DNA of 64,000 nt from an uncultured Eubacteriaceae bacterium (lineage in GTDB: Bacteria; Bacillota; Clostridia; Lachnospirales; CAG-274): assembly GCA_947167715.1 (NCBI GenBank), contig CAMVJD010000009.1, positions 1 to 64,000 of the forward strand. Reading direction: 5' to 3'. Below the pieces are notes generated by a model. The model was not told where the DNA came from. It saw nothing but the letters and a program-made list of their open reading frames with translations, and ran no database searches. Positions 24,998 to 33,667 of this stretch are shown here, one piece after another; position 1 is the first letter of the stretch; each line of letters starts with the position of its first letter. The position numbers and the translations under genes are program-made.

Positions 24998-25529
24998 TAT
25001 TTTTCTCCTTGTCAAGGAATTCGATTATTTTAATTCTTGCTCTTTCCAATCTTTTTTGAACCGTTTTGGGCTTGATGTTCAATATGTCCGAGATCTCGGC
25101 AACGCTCAGATCCTGTGACTTCAGCAAAACAACTTCCCTATAAATATCGTCCATACCATATATAAATTCCATAACCTTATTAACATTATCTTTACTTATG
25201 ATTATAACCGACAAATCAAAATTTGGACTATATGTATTTATTCCTGTATCATCTTCTGTCAATACAGCTTTTTTGTCTTTGTTATAAATATTGAAAGAGA
25301 CATTTCGGCATATTATTCCTATCAAATTTCGGGTTCTTCTTTCGTCCGAAAAATCAAGCTTGTCATATTTATCTATTAACTTCAAAAAAGTTTGCTGTAC
25401 CGAATCTTCTGCGTCATATTGATTTTTTAAAATACCAAAAGCCACCTTATACATAAACTTTGAGTATTTATTATATAATTTTTCTACGAAAATGACATCT
25501 TCTTCGGTGTTTAGAATTATAAAAAACAT
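24990..25529 (-). CDS. ECF-type RNA polymerase sigma factor
   Basis: 179 aa from the ATG at 25529, 5 bases after AGAGAGG. Region 2 is FVEKLYNKYSKFMYKVAFGILKNQYDAEDSVQQTFLKL; region 4 is the helix-turn-helix LSVAEISDILNIKPKTVQKRLERARIKI. No region 1.1 or 3. It heads an operon with its presumed anti-sigma partner and two secreted proteins, and probably drives that operon and perhaps the cargo pectate lyase in response to an envelope signal. Confidence 0.85.
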   Translation of the reverse strand: MFFIILNTEEDVIFVEKLYNKYSKFMYKVAFGILKNQYDAEDSVQQTFLKLIDKYDKLDFSDERRTRNLIGIICRNVSFNIYNKDKKAVLTEDDTGINTYSPNFDLSVIIISKDNVNKVMEFIYGMDDIYREVVLLKSQDLSVAEISDILNIKPKTVQKRLERARIKIIEFLDKEKNNG

Positions 25530-25569
25530 AGTGCCTCTCTTATATTCGTTAGTATTTATCAAATAAAGT

Positions 25570-25595
25570 CAAGTATATACCATAAGATATACTTG
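25570..25595 (-). promoter_or_regulatory. Inverted repeat in the sigma operon leader
   Basis: CAAGTATAT-N8-ATATACTTG, perfect 9-bp arms, lies between the promoter and the sigma gene start. Operator or leader hairpin. Confidence 0.45.
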
Positions 25596-25608
25596 TCAGC
25601 TCAGAATC

Positions 25609-25637
25609 ATTATACTATAAATAATGTGATCTTTCAA
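25609..25637 (-). promoter_or_regulatory. Sigma-A promoter of the ECF operon
   Basis: On the minus strand TTGAAA and TATAAT stand 17 bases apart, about 80 bases upstream of the sigma factor start. Confidence 0.65.
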
Positions 25638-25720
25638 ATATGAGATTTATAATCATATATATAATGAATCATCTTGTTAAATTAACATTATATCACAAAA
25701 AATGACAAATACAACCCAAA

Positions 25721-25760
25721 TGTCGTAATATGCACGTTTTTTGTCGTATAATGCATTTTT
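25721..25760. repeat. Tandem imperfect 20-base repeat beside the oriT region
   Basis: TGTCGTAATATGCACGTTTT is followed directly by TGTCGTATAATGCATTTTT. Could be a binding site for a mobilization or regulatory protein. Confidence 0.4.
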
Positions 25761-25774
25761 TATTATTTTTGCTC

Positions 25775-25945
25775 CGCAAAACGATGGGTTTGGGAATGCT
25801 TTTCCAAATCGGTTTCAGGGCGGCAGACCTGACAAGCGGTAATGGGCGTGACACGAGTGGGATTTCGTAAAATGCGGTTAGCATTTTTAAGAAATTTCAA
25901 TTGGGGCGTCCCATTTCCATACTTGCTATGTAGTGAAACCGAGAA
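25775..25945. other. Candidate oriT region of the IME
   Basis: The 625-base gap before the relaxase holds an interrupted inverted repeat, ATTTC..AAAATGC-GGTTA-GCATTTT..GAAAT (25862-25895), followed by GGGGCGTCCC and a segment ending in CTTGCTATGTAG. The stretch is GC-richer than its AT-rich surroundings. Hairpins next to the relaxase gene are the usual setting of oriT. A nic site cannot be assigned by eye. A short minus ORF here has no ribosome binding site and is not called. Confidence 0.5.
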
Positions 25946-26153
25946 TTTTGATACATATTTTTTCGAATTTGTCAATATCCTCAAAGAAAATATCTTTTAT
26001 GAAAAATTTTACATTAATTGACATTGCTTTGTTTAACTGTCCCAAAAATAAAATATCTTAAAAATTTGCTTTAGTTTTTGTTCTCCCAAAGGAAATATAT
26101 ATTATAGAGAGAAAAATAGGCGTTACATTTTACAAAAAAAGAGAGGAGAGCGT

Positions 26154-27719
26154 ATGGCTTATGTGAAACTATCGCAAATCAAATCGGAGGGATATCTGAA
26201 ACGGGCGATAAATTATATTCTTAATCCAAAGAAAACCGAAAACGGAATGAACACAGCTTCTTATATGTGCAGCACGGAATATGCTGATATTGAATTCAAT
26301 GAGGTACGAAAGCTGGCCGTAAAGCAAGGCAAGGTTATTGCGCACGAAATATATCAGTCATTTTCGCCCGAGGATGATATAACGCCGCAAAAGGCATTGG
26401 CTATCGGGCGCGAACTTATGCGGCGAACATTTCCCGACTTTCAGTATGTGATAGCCACGCATAATGACAAGGAGCATATACACAACCACATAATAATCTG
26501 TTCTGTAAATTTCGATAACTTTCATATGTTCCCGAATAAACTTGCTACTTTGGAAAGAGTACGGCAGGTAAGCAACGAATTGTGCAAGGAATATGGATAT
26601 TCGGTTATTACGCCAAATCCTAAAGGGCATAGAGAAAAATTAAAAGCGGTAATTGATGAAATAATTAAAAACTGCGATACATACAATGATTTTTTCAGAG
26701 AACTGAAAAAGCGGGGCTATGAAATTAAAATAGGAAAATATATTTCCTTAAAAGGCATTGGGAATAAATCGTTTATAAGAACGGCTACACTTGGCTCGGC
26801 TTACACCGATAAAAATATCCGCAAGAGGATTGAGGAAAAGGCGGTTATAGAAAATGTCGAGAGGAATGTTTATGCTAATGCTGCAAAGAAAATGCTGCAT
26901 AGATTAAGGCTGAAAAGATTTATAAATGAAAATCTGAAAACGGCGAAAGATTTTGATAGTTTTATTTTGCTGATGCAGAAAGATTATTCTGTAAAGTTTG
27001 GAAAGCATTTAGCCTTTAAGCATACCACGGGCAGGCGTTTTCTTCGTCTTGACAGTTTGGGCGAGGAATACTCGGAAGAAATGCTGCGATTATATTTCAG
27101 CGATCCTACTGAATACAAAACTCGTCTTGACGAAATTTCGGCAAGGAAAATATCACGATTAAAGGCAGATGATGAAACCACAAACCGATACACCCACATC
27201 AAAGCTGCCAATACGGAAATCAAAATGCTTAACTACCTCCACGCTTACAATATAGAAAGCTATGAGGTACTTACAGCAAATATATTCATTCTTGAAAAAC
27301 GTATAGCGAACTATAAGAGCGATATTCAAAAAATCAACGCTCAAATATCGGCAAGTCGCAGCATAACAAACGCTGTAAGGGAATACTGGAGATATAAGCC
27401 TGTCTATCAAAAGTATCTGTCCATAACAGAAGAGAGCGCAAAAGAAGTATACCTGCAAAACTACTCGGCAGAGATTGCTAAATATAAAAATGCCGTGGAG
27501 GTTATGAACAACTCAAAAATAAACGGTGTTTTACCTCGGTCGTCAGTACTCAAATCCGAAATTCTGAAATTTACAGAAGATAAAGAAAATATTTCAGCCA
27601 AGCAGGACAAATTGTTGCTTGAACTGGAACGCCTTAAAACTATCAAGCATAATGCCGATATTATTTTGGGAACTGACATCCCAAAAACCTCAAAACATTA
27701 TTGCAACCAAGAAAGATAA
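26154..27719 (+). CDS. MOBP-type relaxase (MobA/MobL family)
   Basis: 521 aa. Nicks oriT and leads the strand into the recipient when a helper conjugation machine is present. The relaxase domain is in the first about 200 residues: Tyr-bearing N-terminus (INYILNPKKT) and the three-histidine motif HNDKEHIHNHIIICSVNF. The C-terminal half is helical with coiled-coil character (about 350-510). AGAGGAGAG precedes the ATG. Excisionase and integrase follow on the same strand, and no type IV secretion genes are present, so the element is mobilizable rather than self-transmissible. Confidence 0.9.
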   Translation: MAYVKLSQIKSEGYLKRAINYILNPKKTENGMNTASYMCSTEYADIEFNEVRKLAVKQGKVIAHEIYQSFSPEDDITPQKALAIGRELMRRTFPDFQYVIATHNDKEHIHNHIIICSVNFDNFHMFPNKLATLERVRQVSNELCKEYGYSVITPNPKGHREKLKAVIDEIIKNCDTYNDFFRELKKRGYEIKIGKYISLKGIGNKSFIRTATLGSAYTDKNIRKRIEEKAVIENVERNVYANAAKKMLHRLRLKRFINENLKTAKDFDSFILLMQKDYSVKFGKHLAFKHTTGRRFLRLDSLGEEYSEEMLRLYFSDPTEYKTRLDEISARKISRLKADDETTNRYTHIKAANTEIKMLNYLHAYNIESYEVLTANIFILEKRIANYKSDIQKINAQISASRSITNAVREYWRYKPVYQKYLSITEESAKEVYLQNYSAEIAKYKNAVEVMNNSKINGVLPRSSVLKSEILKFTEDKENISAKQDKLLLELERLKTIKHNADIILGTDIPKTSKHYCNQER

Positions 27720-27756
27720 GCGTATATGCGTTAAATAAAAAAAGGAGGATGATCTA

Positions 27757-27972
27757 TTGAAAATTGCAAATGACATTGCTTTACCGTGGTGGGAGAAATA
27801 CACATTGACAATAAAAGAGGCATCAATGTATTTCGGAATAGGCGAAAAGACTTTAAGGCGCTTTATCCGTGAACACAAGGACGAAAGTTTTGTGTTCTAC
27901 AACGGAACAAAAGCGCAGATAATCAAAAAGGATTTTGAAAAATATATAAGCAATAACCTTGCGGTCATTTAA
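27757..27972 (+). CDS. xis: Tn916-type excisionase
   Basis: 71 aa, TTG start 8 bases after AAGGAGG. The sequence LPWWEKYTLTIKEASMYFGIGEKTLRRFIREH is typical of Tn916-like excisionases with a winged-helix DNA-binding fold. It directs the integrase toward excision and sits just before int as in Tn916 relatives. Confidence 0.85.
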   Translation: MKIANDIALPWWEKYTLTIKEASMYFGIGEKTLRRFIREHKDESFVFYNGTKAQIIKKDFEKYISNNLAVI

Positions 27973-27990
27973 AATTACTATTTCATTTTT

Positions 27991-28030
27991 GCCCCGATTG
28001 TGATATACTGTTTATATATCATATCGGGGC
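27991..28030 (+). terminator. Hairpin between xis and int
   Basis: GCCCCGAT and ATCGGGGC form an 8-bp stem with further pairing inside, followed by TCTTT. It may attenuate int transcription. The same hairpin occurs in the remnant at 10048-10084. Confidence 0.6.
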
Positions 28031-28059
28031 TCTTTCTATGAAAGGAAAGGAGCATTACT

Positions 28060-29271
28060 ATGAGTGTTAAAAGACGAGACAGCAAAAATCGCATTTTACA
28101 CAACGGAGAGAGCCAAAGAAGTGATGGCAGATATATGTACAAGTACACCGATAATTGGGGAAGGGTAAAATATATTTACAGTTGGAAACTTGTAAGAACA
28201 GACACTCTTCCTGTCGGTATAAAAGAAGATGTAGCTTTGAGGGATAAGATAAAGCAGCTGCAAAGAGATATGGATGACGGTATAGTCCCGTGTGGTGGAA
28301 ATTACACCGTGCTTGAACTTGTCAAAAAGTATTTGTCGCAGAAAACAGGCGTAAAAGAGAACACAAGAGCCAACTACAACTTTGTTCTCAATATTCTCAA
28401 AAAAGAGGATTTCAGCGGCAAAAGAATAGACAAAGTCAAGTTATCCGATGCAAAAGCGTTTCTCATTAAACTGCAAAGCGATGGCAGGGGTTACAGTTCC
28501 ATACATTCTATCAGAGGAGTGTTAAGACCCGCCTTTCAAATGGCTGTTGATGATGATTTGATACGCAAAAATCCCTTTGAGTTTCAGCTTGTGACGGTTG
28601 TTGTAAATGACAGCGTAACAAGAGAGGCGATTACAAGAAAACAGGAAAGAGCGTTTCTCGAATTTGTCAAAAACGATAAGCACTTCAGTAGGTATTATGA
28701 GGGTATTTACATACTGTTTCATACCGGACTGCGTATTTCGGAATTTGTCGGTCTGACAATAGATGATATAGACTTTAAAAATGATGTTATAAATGTTGAC
28801 CACCAGCTTCAGCGCAAAAGAAATATGGAGTACATAATAGAAACTACCAAAACCAACAGCGGAACAAGGCTTGTGCCTATGACAGCAGAGGTCAAGGAGT
28901 GTTTCAAGCGTATTATCGAAAACAGAAAAAGCCCGAGAAAAGAGCCTGTTGTCTATGGCAAGCGCAAAAAGGCATATAAGGGTTTTCTGTATTTGGATAA
29001 AAACAATATGCCTATGGTCGCACTGCATTGGGAAAAGTATTTTCAGCATATCTGTCATAAATATAATTCAATTTATAAGGAAGAAATGCCAAAGGTAACG
29101 CCGCACGTTTGCAGACATACATTTTGCTCGAATATGGCTAAAGCAGGGACTAATCCCAAGACTTTGCAGAAAATAATGGGTCATTCGGACATAGGGGTCA
29201 CGCTCAACACTTACACTCATTTAGGTGTGGATGATATCAAAAGTGAGATGCAGAAATTGTGTGATTGGTGA
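28060..29271 (+). CDS. int: Tyrosine recombinase (Tn916-type integrase)
   Basis: 403 aa, full length for the Tn916 family. An N-terminal arm-binding domain (about 1-70), a SAM-like core-binding domain (about 85-180) and the catalytic domain with RKHRHY residues: GLRISEF (Arg), HVCRHTF (HxxR), GHSDIGVTLNTYTH (His, Tyr). It would recombine the element at the 5' end of the PTP gene; the attachment repeat begins 133 bases after its stop. AAAGGAG precedes the ATG. Confidence 0.95.
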   Translation: MSVKRRDSKNRILHNGESQRSDGRYMYKYTDNWGRVKYIYSWKLVRTDTLPVGIKEDVALRDKIKQLQRDMDDGIVPCGGNYTVLELVKKYLSQKTGVKENTRANYNFVLNILKKEDFSGKRIDKVKLSDAKAFLIKLQSDGRGYSSIHSIRGVLRPAFQMAVDDDLIRKNPFEFQLVTVVVNDSVTREAITRKQERAFLEFVKNDKHFSRYYEGIYILFHTGLRISEFVGLTIDDIDFKNDVINVDHQLQRKRNMEYIIETTKTNSGTRLVPMTAEVKECFKRIIENRKSPRKEPVVYGKRKKAYKGFLYLDKNNMPMVALHWEKYFQHICHKYNSIYKEEMPKVTPHVCRHTFCSNMAKAGTNPKTLQKIMGHSDIGVTLNTYTHLGVDDIKSEMQKLCDW

Positions 29272-29280
29272 GTTGTATAA

Positions 29281-29328
29281 AGTTGTAAAGTTGTAAATTG
29301 AGATTGATTTTACAACTTTTTTACAACT
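29281..29328. repeat. Right arm-type integrase binding sites (candidate)
   Basis: AGTTGTAAA at 29281 and 29289 (inverted) and TTTACAACT at 29309 and 29320 (direct, 11-base spacing). The direct pair mirrors the left-end sites. Confidence 0.65.
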
Positions 29329-29403
29329 TTTGGCGGTAAAAATGTGCCGAATTATGCCAAATTATACCAACTTGTTATTAAGGTAAAATGTCGGCAAAGT
29401 CGC

Positions 29404-29472
29404 AAAACAACGGCGTTTGGAAAGGTTTGAGAAAATGATAAAAATAATGTTCGTCTGCCACGGCAATATTTG
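29404..29472. repeat. attR: right 69-bp direct repeat of the IME
   Basis: Copy of 10162-10230 with four mismatches. It supplies the leader, start codon and P-loop codons of the intact PTP gene. Confidence 0.8.
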
Positions 29473-29893
29473 CCGTTCGACAATGGCGGAATTTGTTATG
29501 GCGGACATGGCAAAAAAGGCGGGGCTTAAAATTGCGGTGGACTCGGCCGCGACAAGCCGCGAGGAGATAGGAAACGGAGTGCATCACGGCACCTTGCGCA
29601 AGTTAAGGGAAGTCGGCGTTCCTGTTTATCCGCACTATGCAAAGCAGCTGACCAAGGCCGATTACAAAAATTTTGATTATATAATCGGCATGGACGATTG
29701 GAATATGAAGAACATAAGGCGAATAGTGGGAGAGGACAGGGACAAAAAAGTCTTTATGCTTTTGGATTTTACCGCAAGAAAGGGGCAGAGCATTGCCGAC
29801 CCGTGGTATACGGGCAATTTTGATGTCACATACGATGACATAAAAGAGGGCTGCGAGGGGCTTTTACACTTTTTGAAAGAGCGTGATCGATAA
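29435..29893 (+). CDS. Low-molecular-weight protein tyrosine phosphatase; IME target gene
   Basis: 152 aa from the ATG at 29435, with AAAGG upstream; the TTG at 29417 would overlap that site. The CX5R loop CHGNICRS (Cys8, Arg14) sits at the N-terminus as in all LMW-PTPs, and DPWYTGNFD near the C-terminus carries the general acid Asp. It removes phosphate from tyrosine of proteins. Integration of the IME replaced its first about 12 codons and leader with element DNA, so the gene stays intact. Its stop overlaps the adenosine deaminase start (TAATG), so the two are coupled. Confidence 0.9.
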   Translation: MIKIMFVCHGNICRSTMAEFVMADMAKKAGLKIAVDSAATSREEIGNGVHHGTLRKLREVGVPVYPHYAKQLTKADYKNFDYIIGMDDWNMKNIRRIVGEDRDKKVFMLLDFTARKGQSIADPWYTGNFDVTYDDIKEGCEGLLHFLKERDR

Positions 29894-30888
29894 TGGAAGA
29901 AAAATACATAGACCTGCATTTACACCTTGACGGGGCGATAACCGTTGATATAGCAAAAAAGCTTGCCGCAATGCAAAACATCGCTTTGCCGTCGGAAGAC
30001 GAAAAAGAGCTTGAAAAATTGCTTTCGGTACCCGATGACTGCGCAAGCCTGAACGATTTTTTAAAATGCTTTGCCCTGCCGGGGGCGCTGATGCAGACAA
30101 AAGACGGACTTTCGGCGGCGGTGGAGATGGTGCTTGACGATGCCGGGAAAAACGGTGTTATTTATGCGGAGATACGCTTTGCGCCGCAGCTGCATACACA
30201 AGGCGGTATGTCGCAGAAGGATGCCGTGCTTGCCGCTCTTGACGGATTGAAGAAAGCAAAAATAAAGGGAAATCTTATTTTATGCTGTATGCGCGGCGAG
30301 GATAATGATGCTAAAAACGAGGAAACTGTAGAGCTTGCAAAAAAATATCTGGTCGAGGACGGCGGTGTGGTCGCAATCGATCTTGCGGGTGCGGAGGCGC
30401 TTTTCCCGACAAGCAAATACAGGCAGCTTTTTGCAAAAGCCAAGGAATACGGCATACCGTTTACCATACACGCGGGTGAGGCCGACGGGGCGGAAAGTGT
30501 GCGCCTTGCGATAGAATACGGTGCTGTAAGGATAGGCCACGGTGTACGCGCCTGCGAGGATGCGGCTGTGCTTGAACTTATCAGGCAAAGGGGCGTTACG
30601 CTTGAAATGTGTCCCACAAGCAACCGTCAGACCCATGCGGTAGAGGATATGTCCGATTATCCGTTTATTGATTATCTGCAAAGCGGTATAAAGGTCACTG
30701 TAAATACGGATGACCCTGCAATAGAGCGCACCAATATTGCAAAGGAATACGAATATATGGAAAAGAACTTTGCATTGACAGCGCAGCAGGAAAATATTTT
30801 GCTTGAAAATGCCGTAAATGCCGCTTTTACAAGCAATGCCGTCAAAGCAAAGCTGAAAAAAACAATATTTGTTGATTTCGGTAAATAA
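29893..30888 (+). CDS. add: Adenosine deaminase
   Basis: 331 aa, usual size. Converts adenosine to inosine in purine salvage. Zinc and catalytic motifs are visible: DLHLHLDGAI at the N-terminus, TIHAGEADG, IGHGVR, and NTDDPAI. It starts one base into the PTP stop codon. Confidence 0.9.
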   Translation: MEEKYIDLHLHLDGAITVDIAKKLAAMQNIALPSEDEKELEKLLSVPDDCASLNDFLKCFALPGALMQTKDGLSAAVEMVLDDAGKNGVIYAEIRFAPQLHTQGGMSQKDAVLAALDGLKKAKIKGNLILCCMRGEDNDAKNEETVELAKKYLVEDGGVVAIDLAGAEALFPTSKYRQLFAKAKEYGIPFTIHAGEADGAESVRLAIEYGAVRIGHGVRACEDAAVLELIRQRGVTLEMCPTSNRQTHAVEDMSDYPFIDYLQSGIKVTVNTDDPAIERTNIAKEYEYMEKNFALTAQQENILLENAVNAAFTSNAVKAKLKKTIFVDFGK

Positions 30889-31043
30889 AAATTTGAAAAC
30901 CTCACATTACAAAAGTATTATTCCCCGTTACGCTGTTATTTACCGCATTTTAAGCAAAAATCATACAAAAAAACGGGGGAACTAAAAGGATTTTTATTGT
31001 ATCTTTGGCGAAAATATGATATACTTAAGTGTAACTTAAAAAA

Positions 31044-31075
31044 TCGGGATCATGTCATTTTTTACTGATCCCCGA
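31044..31075. terminator. Hairpin before the PHP phosphatase gene
   Basis: TCGGGATCA and TGATCCCCGA pair around a T-rich loop, with one bulge. Terminator of the upstream operon or part of the next leader. Confidence 0.35.
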
Positions 31076-31110
31076 AACAAATATACAATACAAAACAGGA
31101 GGGCGGGAAA

Positions 31111-31908
31111 ATGTATTTAGTTGATTATCATTTGCACACAAGCTTTTCGTCGGACAGCGAGGCACCTATGGAGGATATGATACTGTCCGCTATAGATAAG
31201 GGTCTTGATGAGATCGCGTTTACGGATCATGTTGATTTTGACGATAGATATACTTTGCCGGATTATAATCTTTATATACCGTATCTGGAGGACCTTAAAC
31301 ATAAATATAAAAATGATATCACGATCAAGCTTGGTATTGAGATTGGACTGGAAAGCACAAAGGCAGATCTGGTAAACACTATGACCGCTGCTTTTCCCTT
31401 TGATTTTATTATAGGCTCGTCTCACAGCGTAAGATGCTATGACCTTTATTTTGACCAAAACGAGTATTTTTCAACGCGGACAAAGCAGGAGGCTTACAGC
31501 ACCTATTTTGAGGAAATGCTGCTTAATATAAAAAGCTGCAATGATTTTTGCGTTTACGGACATATGGATTTTATTTCGCGTTATGGGCTTTACGAGGATA
31601 ATACACTTAATTATATGGAGTATGCACCGTTTATTGATGCGGTCTTAAAGGAGCTTATCGCACGCGGCAAGGGTATTGAGATAAATACCTCGGGTTATCG
31701 CTACGGCATAAACAACTGCTATCCGGATATTGAGATATTAAAACGCTATAAGGCGCTTGGCGGTGAAATAATAACAATAGGCTCCGATGCGCACTATACA
31801 AAAGATGTGGGCGACCATATAGGCGTGGCTTATGATATGCTGCATACGGCAGGCTTTAAGGATATTACTGTTTTTAAGGGAAGAAGACCCGAATTTATCA
31901 GGCTTTGA
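31111..31908 (+). CDS. PHP-type histidinol-phosphatase
   Basis: 265 aa. Metal-binding PHP motifs: DYHLHTSFSSD, FTDHVDFDD, GSSHSVRCYD, GHMDFISRYG and GSDAHYTKDVG. The length and layout fit the HisJ/HisK family that dephosphorylates histidinol phosphate in histidine synthesis. No other his genes are nearby, so a related sugar-phosphate substrate is possible. GGAGG upstream. Confidence 0.8.
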   Translation: MYLVDYHLHTSFSSDSEAPMEDMILSAIDKGLDEIAFTDHVDFDDRYTLPDYNLYIPYLEDLKHKYKNDITIKLGIEIGLESTKADLVNTMTAAFPFDFIIGSSHSVRCYDLYFDQNEYFSTRTKQEAYSTYFEEMLLNIKSCNDFCVYGHMDFISRYGLYEDNTLNYMEYAPFIDAVLKELIARGKGIEINTSGYRYGINNCYPDIEILKRYKALGGEIITIGSDAHYTKDVGDHIGVAYDMLHTAGFKDITVFKGRRPEFIRL

Positions 31909-31923
31909 TTTTTGGAGAGAAAA

Positions 31924-32907
31924 ATGAGCGTAAATCATACAAGCACGGCAAAGCTTAAACTGCTTTACCTTATGAAATACTTTATTGAAAATACGGACGA
32001 AAATCATACGACCAATTCAAAAGAATTGATAGCATATCTTAATTCGCTTGGGATAGAGGCCGAAAGAAAGGCTATATATAATGATATTGAAGCCCTTAAA
32101 ACCGTAGGCATGGATATAATTAATAAGGGTAAACGCGGAGGCTGCTATCTTGCCTGCGGCGAATTTCAGCTGGCGGAACTTAAGCTGTTGGTGGATGCGG
32201 TACAGGTAGCCAAGGTAATTACACCTAAAAAAACGCAGGAGCTTATTAAAAAGCTGTCTGCACAGACAAGCAAATATCACGCAAACGAATTTCAGCGGGA
32301 TGTTGTTATAATGGACCGTGCCAAAACCGCAAACGAGACCATATACTACAATATTGATACCATACATAAGGCAATTGCCGAAAGAAAGGCCATAACCTTT
32401 AAATATATGGAATGGACAATGGCCAAAAAGCTTGTGGAAAAGCCAAAGCAATATCATGTTTCGCCCTGGCTTTTGGTTTGGGACAACGAAAATTATTATC
32501 TTGTAGGTTATGATGACCTGCTTAAGGAAAAACGTCACTACAGGGTAGACAAAATGAAAAAAGTCAGCATAACAAAGGATGACTGCGAAAACGAGGAGGG
32601 TTATCTGGCACTTGACAAATCAGCCTACGGCAAGGCCACCTTTGGTATGTATGACGGCAGCAGAACACAGGTGAAGCTGCGGTTTGATAACGAGCTTATA
32701 GGCGTTATAATCGACCGCTTCGGTACCGATATCATAACGGCGCCTTACGATGAACACAGCTTTTGCGTTCAGCTTAATATTGATGTAAGCAGTAATTTTT
32801 TTGGCTGGCTGGCAGGTCTGGGCACGGGCGCAAAAATTCTGGAACCGTATATGGCGGCGGAGGAATTCAGAAGATATATGCAAAATATTGCGGATATTTA
32901 CAGATGA
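31924..32907 (+). CDS. WYL-domain transcriptional regulator
   Basis: 327 aa from the ATG at 31924 after GGAGAG. N-terminal helix-turn-helix (about 1-70, LIAYLNSLGIEAERKAIYNDIEALK) and a WYL ligand domain (about 140-220, YHVSPWLLVWDNENYYLVGYDD), then a WCX-like C-terminus. Ligand unknown. It starts 15 bases after the PHP gene and may be in one operon. Confidence 0.85.
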   Translation: MSVNHTSTAKLKLLYLMKYFIENTDENHTTNSKELIAYLNSLGIEAERKAIYNDIEALKTVGMDIINKGKRGGCYLACGEFQLAELKLLVDAVQVAKVITPKKTQELIKKLSAQTSKYHANEFQRDVVIMDRAKTANETIYYNIDTIHKAIAERKAITFKYMEWTMAKKLVEKPKQYHVSPWLLVWDNENYYLVGYDDLLKEKRHYRVDKMKKVSITKDDCENEEGYLALDKSAYGKATFGMYDGSRTQVKLRFDNELIGVIIDRFGTDIITAPYDEHSFCVQLNIDVSSNFFGWLAGLGTGAKILEPYMAAEEFRRYMQNIADIYR

Positions 32908-32908
32908 T

Positions 32909-32928
32909 GGGATGCAAAATTGCATCCC
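32909..32928. terminator. Bidirectional terminator
   Basis: A 20-base palindrome with arms GGGATGCA and TGCATCCC, followed by TGTTTTATTG, between the convergent WYL and amidase genes. Confidence 0.75.
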
Positions 32929-32932
32929 TGTT

Positions 32933-33472
32933 TTATTGTGCCGATAAATAATTATCTATTCCGTTGGCAATACCGATAGCGCAGTTTTCGCGAAAAACAG
33001 GCTCGGCAAGCAGGGCGGCCTCTTCGGGGTTGCTTAAAAATGCGGTCTCTACAAGTATGGCAGGCATTTGGGTGCGGCGCAAAACGGCAAAGTTTGCTGT
33101 CATAACGCCAAGATCCGGGGTGCCGATAGCTTCGATAAGTGCTGTATTCACATACTCGGCAAGCACGGCCGCGGGGATCCCAAGCCTGAAGCAATAGGTC
33201 GAGGTACCCTTGTATATGGGGTCGGGGTTTGAATTGCAATGTATACTTATAAAATAATCGGCGCCCCAGCTGTTTGCAGCCTGCGCACGCTGTGCAAGGC
33301 TTACCGTGGTATTTTCCGTGCGGGAGTAATCCACCTCGTAACCTCTGTTTTTTAATATACGCCCAAGCCGCAAACCAATGTCAAGCGTTACATCCGCCTC
33401 TTGTAAGCCGCTTGCCGCAATTGCTCCGGGATTAGCACCACCGTGTCCGGGATCGATAAATATTTTAGTCAT
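32933..33472 (-). CDS. N-acetylmuramoyl-L-alanine amidase (Amidase_3)
   Basis: 179 aa, a bare catalytic domain. Zinc ligands are in IDPGHGG (His), the acidic residue after the first helix (GLQEAD), and SIHCNS (His); the catalytic Glu is in LVETAFLSN. It cleaves the peptide stem from peptidoglycan. There is no signal peptide, so it may act after lysis, through another export route, or during sporulation; a spore-cortex CwlD-like role is possible. It is divergent from a Spo0A-like gene with a 0A box in between. Confidence 0.85.
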   Translation of the reverse strand: MTKIFIDPGHGGANPGAIAASGLQEADVTLDIGLRLGRILKNRGYEVDYSRTENTTVSLAQRAQAANSWGADYFISIHCNSNPDPIYKGTSTYCFRLGIPAAVLAEYVNTALIEAIGTPDLGVMTANFAVLRRTQMPAILVETAFLSNPEEAALLAEPVFRENCAIGIANGIDNYLSAQ

Positions 33473-33554
33473 ATTAACTCCTTAATACTGTTTTATTTAT
33501 ATAGTATTGCATTTTATGGAAATTGTGACGCATAGTTTTTCGGTAGCTTTTGCG

Positions 33555-33566
33555 TTTTTCGACAAA
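33555..33566. promoter_or_regulatory. Spo0A-binding (0A) box
   Basis: On the minus strand TTTGTCGAAAAA, a close match to the 0A box core TGTCGAA, between the amidase gene and the Spo0A paralog. A TATAAT lies at 33578-33583 on the plus strand, so the box overlaps the -35 position as in Spo0A-activated promoters. Confidence 0.6.
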
Positions 33567-33589
33567 TTCCGATTTTTTATAATTTACTA

Positions 33590-33618
33590 TTGATTTTATA
33601 AGGTATTTGTGTTACTAT
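33590..33618 (+). promoter_or_regulatory. Sigma-A promoter of the Spo0A paralog
   Basis: TTGATT, 17-base spacer, TACTAT, 50 bases before the ATG. Confidence 0.5.
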
Positions 33619-33667
33619 TTGTTAAAGAACTGTGCAAATAAAGCGGATACTTGATGGAGGATAGGCT

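Noticed and set aside
25763-25984. Small minus-strand ORF (73 aa) before the relaxase
   Set aside because: No ribosome binding site or known domain; it overlaps the oriT-like inverted repeat.
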